Part shown: piece by piece, positions 60,133-64,000 of the stretch
Numbering within the stretch: position 1 is the first letter of the stretch
How the letters are laid out: the number at the start of each line of letters is the position of its first letter
Translations under genes and position numbers: made by a program
The notes under the pieces: generated by a model
Seen by the model: only the letters and a program-made list of their open reading frames with translations
The model's database searches: none
What the model was told of the DNA's origin: nothing
From: Papio anubis
Taxonomy: Eukaryota; Chordata; Mammalia; Primates; Cercopithecidae
NCBI RefSeq assembly: GCF_008728515.1
Contig: NC_044996.1
Location: 129,617,525-129,681,524 of the forward strand
Direction of reading: 5' to 3'
Length of the DNA: 64,000 bases

Positions 60133-62020
60133 CAATTTAAGCTTCTTTAATGTTGATGAAAGGTATTTGTAGTTCATATAAACCATACTTATGTGAAGGA
60201 TAGCAGATGCTTCATATAAATTATCACTTTGATATACATATCTTACGGTTTATGAAAAAAGAGAAAAAATAATACATCGGTTTTGCTACATTTTAATCGT
60301 TTTTTTTTAAGGGATTGTTTTTTAGGTCTTGTCAGCAACATCAAACAAAAGGTACTGAGTACTCCACAGGGTACAGAGTGCTGCCAAGCACCTTAGAAAA
60401 ATTACATGACACGGAGAAAATGCGCTTCTTGCTCCTTGAAGAGCTTACAGTCTAGGGATTTGACAACTCACAGTCTTAGGAACTGAGTGAACAATAAAGT
60501 AAGGCAAATTCTTCATCCCTTAGAGCTATTGTGGACTGACTCATTTTAGAATTTGGAATTAATCCAATCAAGATGAGAGACAAGACTAAATTTGGCCGAG
60601 AATTCGTTCAGGCTCACATAGTTTTTATTAACATCCGTCTAGTAAATAGAATGGACCTAACAGACAACTGAAAGTAAAGACTAGATCTCTTGAAGTGCAA
60701 GGGCTAAAACAACTTAATTGTGGTTACTTATTTTAAAAAGCAAACATACTGAATGGTATGACTAGGGTGATTACACTAGTTTAAAAATAGGCCAGGTACT
60801 GACACTGCATTCCCCTCATGCATTGCTCATTTAAAATAGTGAATATTAAAATATGTGGGCTTTACATCTAACCCACAGAAAGCCCACCACAAATGTTCTG
60901 TGTATCAAATATCCACCTCATGTGTACTATGAAAGTTTTATTTATGCCCCATTAAGTCAAAAGTAAATAGTCAAATTATAGTAAGCTAATGACCTGCATA
61001 TTTTCATATGGATGAATGTCAGTATATCTAAATAGGAAATAAATGGCGATCCTATCTACCTATATAAAAAAAATAGACTATCTTTCCAGATTTTGCATAC
61101 TCCTCACTATAAGAAGAGGTATGCGGGTTTTAAGGTTTCACAATCAGTTGTCAGAAAAACAGCAGTTATGCCTGCAGTATTTCGTTAGCATCTGACTCAA
61201 TTATTTTTAGATTACATCTTTACAAGACATTGTAAACCCATCTAAAAATTTGTAATTACTTTGAGATGGTTCCAATGTTAACCCTAGAATCATCATCAGA
61301 AAGAGTAACAATGTGATGTAGAAGAACAGCTAATCAACATGACTAAAAATATGCTCATTTTCAGAAAAACAATCTGGTCATCTGGAAACAATCACAGCTA
61401 CAACCTAGGGAACACTCCCATATGGGATACTGATCTGGCCAAGGCACACTTTCTAAGCAGGAAAACTATCAGATCAGGGTGAATTTAGGCCACTTCAGAG
61501 GAGCTGCCTATAAACATCCAGACAGACCTTCTTAGGCCGCAGAACTGGTCCAATTCCTCTTAAAGCAGTTTGACACTACCCTACCCACATCAACCCAAAG
61601 CTTGAAGTTAAGTCAAAAGAGCATACTGGAGCAAAAGTGAACAGATGTGTAAACTCTAGCACATTCTTATTGCTGTATTAAGTCTGAAGATGAGCACATC
61701 CTACCCACAACAGTATTGTTCCAGGAAGCAGGGTAGGAGTAGTGGTAAATTAGAAAATAGACCATTAATTGCACAATTAATAGAAAAGTAAAAACATGTT
61801 TCAAAATCTACAATAAACCTGTATCCAAAGGAGTCCTATATGTCAGTGATGTGTTGGACTTTGAATTCTGTGGTACAGCTTTGCATTGGACTCCCTCTGG
61901 CCTACTGGTCTGGGTACGGCTTGCTTCCTGCCTGTTGAAGGGTGAATACGCTACACAGAGCTATGATGGTTTCTACTGAGTGGTAAAATTCACAGAAGTT
62001 CCAGGTTCATCATGTCAGGA
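60133..62020 (-). other. 3'UTR of the AIDA retrocopy
   Basis: About 1.89 kb of AT-rich sequence directly after the stop codon, with no interspersed repeat recognised inside it. Together with the ATTAAA near the tail, it looks like the natural 3'UTR rather than genomic read-through. Confidence 0.8.
60146..60151 (-). promoter_or_regulatory. ATTAAA polyadenylation signal
   Basis: TTTAAT on the plus strand reads ATTAAA on the minus strand, 13 nt before the A-tail. This is the commonest variant of AATAAA and a normal spacing. It is copied from the parent mRNA. Confidence 0.8.
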
Positions 62021-62941
62021 TCATTCCTTGTGCAAAGTTTGATGTAGATGAAGATAAAGTGGTTTCTTGGTCAATAATTGTAATTTCTTTCTTTTAAAGT
62101 CAGTGGGTTTCTTGTATAGTTCTATTACAATTGGCCCAGGTTTAATTTCATCCATCTCCATGAAAGCAAAACACTTGGTGCTGGTAAACCTTTTTTTAGG
62201 CTTGTAGTGTTTGAATTCAAAGAAGATAGCTGCACCTTTGGTTAATTTTTCAACATGCTTCTGGAGCTCAATGTCCACATTAAAATGAACATATGTATCT
62301 TCTTTTCTTGAAGCCACAGGGGTATCTTGCACAGGAGTTAAGTCTATGCCATTCAGATCCTTTACACTAACTGTAATATAGGGATCAATGCACTGCCCAG
62401 CATCTTTCAAACCAATTTTCTCAATTCTGATAGTGAGTAACGTCATTCCTGGTTCTGATGGCAACCTTGGTAATAAAGTACCGGGAACTCTAGCAGGAAA
62501 AGAATCAGGAGACCCTGCTCCAGCACCACCCTCTTCTTCATCTTCTTCAAATTCCAAATTCTCTTCTTCACCAGGTGCCAAAATTCTTCTTAATGGGACA
62601 GGCTGAACATCAAATGGGAATTCTTTATTATATGTAAGAATATTCTTTAGGATTGGTTCTAGCTTCTTCAGGTCCTCCAGTTTAAATTCTTCTTGAGACT
62701 GTGTGGACTGTAAAGCTGCACTTCGCAATTCCAAGCATGTTGCAATTTTGCCTATGGTTTTCTTTTGTTCTTCTGTGAATTCAGAATTATTGTGTTGAGC
62801 CTGGGCCTCTTTTTGGAGATGTCTTGCTAATATCTGATACTCGTCTATCGCCTCCACCAGCTGGCCCCAAGAGTCGAAGTCGGCGCCTCTCCTAAAACTG
62901 GCGCCCCAGCGCTGCAGCAGACTCCGGGTCACCTCCGACAT
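62021..62941 (-). CDS. AIDA: AIDA (axin interactor, dorsalization associated), intact retrocopy frame
   Basis: A 306-codon frame that I recognise as AIDA at its usual full length; I see no obvious difference from the family sequence as I remember it. AIDA binds Axin, prevents Axin homodimerisation and so blocks Axin-driven JNK activation in dorsoventral patterning; work in mouse also links it to ER-associated degradation of fat-synthesis enzymes. Domains: an N-terminal helical Axin-binding domain (about residues 1-120, starting MSEVTRSLLQRWGASFRRG), an acidic linker rich in Glu/Gly (about 124-143), and a C-terminal C2-like membrane/lipid domain (about 160-300) ending TLHKE. The start is fixed by the family N-terminus; the -3 base is G, a fair Kozak context. 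Intronless and flanked by retrocopy hallmarks. Expression is unknown: it could be a functional retrogene or a very young processed pseudogene not yet damaged. Confidence 0.93.
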   Translation of the reverse strand: MSEVTRSLLQRWGASFRRGADFDSWGQLVEAIDEYQILARHLQKEAQAQHNNSEFTEEQKKTIGKIATCLELRSAALQSTQSQEEFKLEDLKKLEPILKNILTYNKEFPFDVQPVPLRRILAPGEEENLEFEEDEEEGGAGAGSPDSFPARVPGTLLPRLPSEPGMTLLTIRIEKIGLKDAGQCIDPYITVSVKDLNGIDLTPVQDTPVASRKEDTYVHFNVDIELQKHVEKLTKGAAIFFEFKHYKPKKRFTSTKCFAFMEMDEIKPGPIVIELYKKPTDFKRKKLQLLTKKPLYLHLHQTLHKE

Positions 62942-63116
62942 GGCCGGTCCCCACCCCGTCCCCTCCCGCCCCTACCCCAGCAAGGCCGGGTTCTAGGGCG
63001 CCATCCTCCCCGGGCCTGGCCCCGACATTAACAGGGCCAGGAGGAACCGCTACGGCCACCACCGCCACCCGCCGAGGAGCCGCCCAAGCCCATTTGCCGC
63101 CACAGCCAAACTTTTC
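62942..63116 (-). other. 5'UTR of the AIDA retrocopy
   Basis: 175 bp, strongly GC-rich with many CpGs in an otherwise AT-rich area, ending abruptly at the target duplication. It looks like the transcribed part of a CpG-island promoter of the parent gene. Its length implies the reverse transcript reached, or nearly reached, the mRNA cap. Confidence 0.85.
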
Positions 63117-63126
63117 GGCATTAGAA
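63117..63126. repeat. Target-site duplication, right copy
   Basis: GGCATTAGAA, partner of 60094-60103. Followed by six Ts then AAAGG, which fits the L1 endonuclease preference. Confidence 0.88.
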
Positions 63127-63170
63127 TTTTTTAAAGGCTCCCTTGGTGATCCTATTTTAAAGCCGAGATA
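63127..63170. repeat. hAT-like DNA transposon remnant, right half
   Basis: 'taaaggctcccttggtgatcct' continues the element broken at 60103. Its consensus-like order 'gcattagaattttttaaaggctccc' is restored when the retrocopy and one duplication are removed. Confidence 0.6.
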
Positions 63171-63354
63171 TGAGATACTTCAGATTATATCCACACACCC
63201 AAAGGCTCAGAATCCCTTCCTACCTCACAGCAGATAGCCCTCATGTAGCAACTTCAGACTGGGAGAAAGCCACATGCCTTTATTTTAACTCGATGATCCA
63301 TGACCTGCTCAATGTTACACCTCTGACTAGAAATCATGTGGTTTTATATTAGCA
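63171..63354. other. Intergenic, no gene seen
   Basis: Short stretch upstream of the retrocopy 5' end; a 60-codon plus frame is unrecognised. No clear promoter motif. Confidence 0.4.
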
Positions 63355-63490
63355 TATGTGCTTCATAGATCAGAAAGCATTTTCTCTTATGTTACAGAGG
63401 AGAGAGCTGAGGCTAGTAGAACTTAAGTGACTTGCCTTAGGTAGCCCAGTGAGTTGGTTACGATGACTTAAACCTAGTCACTTTACTAGT
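63355..63490 (-). repeat. MIR SINE fragment
   Basis: Reversed MIR: 'gttacagaggagagagctgaggctagtagaacttaagtgacttgccttaggtagccc'-type order. Confidence 0.7.
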
Positions 63491-63589
63491 GGAATGAGTT
63501 TCGGTGCTAATTAGTGTGGCCAAAGCTAGAGGAGACTATAGGACTTACGACTTCCTATGAACTAGTCAGTAAAACACCCTAAATTTCCC

Positions 63590-63745
63590 TTTTAGCCTCC
63601 CTCACATTTGTTTATTGTCTATTTTCCTGGTGACCTATAAGTTTTGGGAGGAGAGGAAGGCCACATCTGTCTTGTTTACTGGTATATCCCCAGCACATAG
63701 CACAGTTGCAGACACATGAGGATTCTCAAATACATTTGGTCCTTT
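63590..63745 (+). repeat. L2 LINE 3' end
   Basis: 'ataagttttgggaggagagg', 'catctgtcttgtttactgg', 'tatccccagcacatagcacag' and 'gattctcaaatacatttgg' follow the forward L2 3' end. Confidence 0.75.
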
Positions 63746-64000
63746 GCTCATTTTTTGCCCTTCCTAGAATGATACAACTTTCAGTGCGGATTGAATAGCA
63801 CCTTTCCTATCTATAAAACAAAAGCCTTGCTCTTATTTATGAGAAAATAGCTCCAGGTTGAAACCTGCTACATTATAAAAGATGGGGTGAATCTTTGCTA
63901 CTTGAACAATTTCTACTTGGAGTAAAGTTAAAGACTAATGCTTGTTGAGTTCAGATAAAGAACAAGGGCAGAAAGTAAATAAGTAGCTACTGTGTCACTG
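63746..64000. other. Intergenic, no gene seen
   Basis: Runs off the window; nothing recognised. Confidence 0.4.

Larger units (their letters stand above)
60104..63116 (-). mobile_element. AIDA: AIDA processed retrocopy, full length
   Basis: Minus-strand, intronless copy of an AIDA mRNA. From right to left it has a GC-rich 5'UTR (62942-63116), an intact 306-codon frame (62021-62941), a 3'UTR (60133-62020), an ATTAAA signal and a 28-nt A-tail seen as T at 60105-60132. A 10-bp or longer duplication flanks it. The right-hand target reads TTTTTT/AAAGG, a good L1-endonuclease nick site with the T-run able to prime on the poly(A). Total body is about 2.98 kb. No truncation and no frame damage; the long pure T-run argues for youth. 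The parent gene is presumably elsewhere in the genome. Confidence 0.95.

Noticed and set aside
62388..62606. Plus-strand frame opposite AIDA
   Set aside because: Shadow of the real minus-strand AIDA frame.
1..64000. CRISPR arrays, operons, bacterial promoters, phage or tRNA genes
   Set aside because: The window is primate nuclear DNA; no regularly spaced direct repeats, and no tRNA cloverleaf was seen.

Overview
The window is primate nuclear DNA and almost certainly comes from an Old World monkey (Cercopithecidae, for example a macaque, baboon or guenon). It is full of Alu, L1, L2, MIR and MaLR repeats. The youngest Alu copies (4539-4775, 13952-14261, 19621-19924) carry the 'gatccggcc' variant just before the second A-box-like segment; human AluY usually has 'gatcgcgcc' there, so this is the mark I associate with cercopithecoid AluY. 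I ran no database search, and all family names come from recognition.

No intron-containing host gene was recognised. The one convincing protein-coding frame is on the minus strand near the right end (62021-62941). It is an unbroken 306-codon copy of AIDA (axin interactor, dorsalization associated). It has no introns, a GC-rich 5'UTR, a ~1.9 kb 3'UTR, an ATTAAA signal, a 28-nt poly(A) (read as poly(T) on the plus strand) and near-identical target-site duplications. It is therefore a full-length L1-mediated retrocopy with an intact reading frame. It landed inside an old hAT-like DNA transposon remnant, whose two halves flank it.

Layout: 0-11 kb is intergenic sequence with L2, MIR, a solo THE1-type LTR with perfect 5-bp duplications, a truncated young Alu and a short L1 3' end. 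11.6-18.5 kb is a nearly full-length but decayed primate L1 (5'UTR, ORF1, ORF2, 3'UTR) cut open by two Alus. 18.6-25 kb is an Alu cluster plus a 2.2 kb 5'-truncated L1. 25-32 kb holds L2, MIR, MaLR LTR and MER53-like remnants and a locally duplicated pair of segments found in opposite order (28.46-30.22 kb). 33-34.3 kb is another 5'-truncated L1. 35-45 kb is mostly old L2/MIR/L1M sequence. 45.8-46.6 kb is a young minus-strand L1 end with a perfect 19-bp duplication. 46.6-56.5 kb holds old L1M/L1MA pieces, DNA transposon remnants, MIR, an LTR and a 47-bp-arm inverted repeat. 56.5-60 kb is mostly unique sequence plus an Alu, then the AIDA retrocopy.

Nothing here forms an operon or pathway. The coding content consists of dead LINE frames, which belong to the machinery family that makes retrocopies, and one structurally intact retrocopy. 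The retrocopy is the strongest candidate for something undescribed; whether it is transcribed cannot be read from the sequence.
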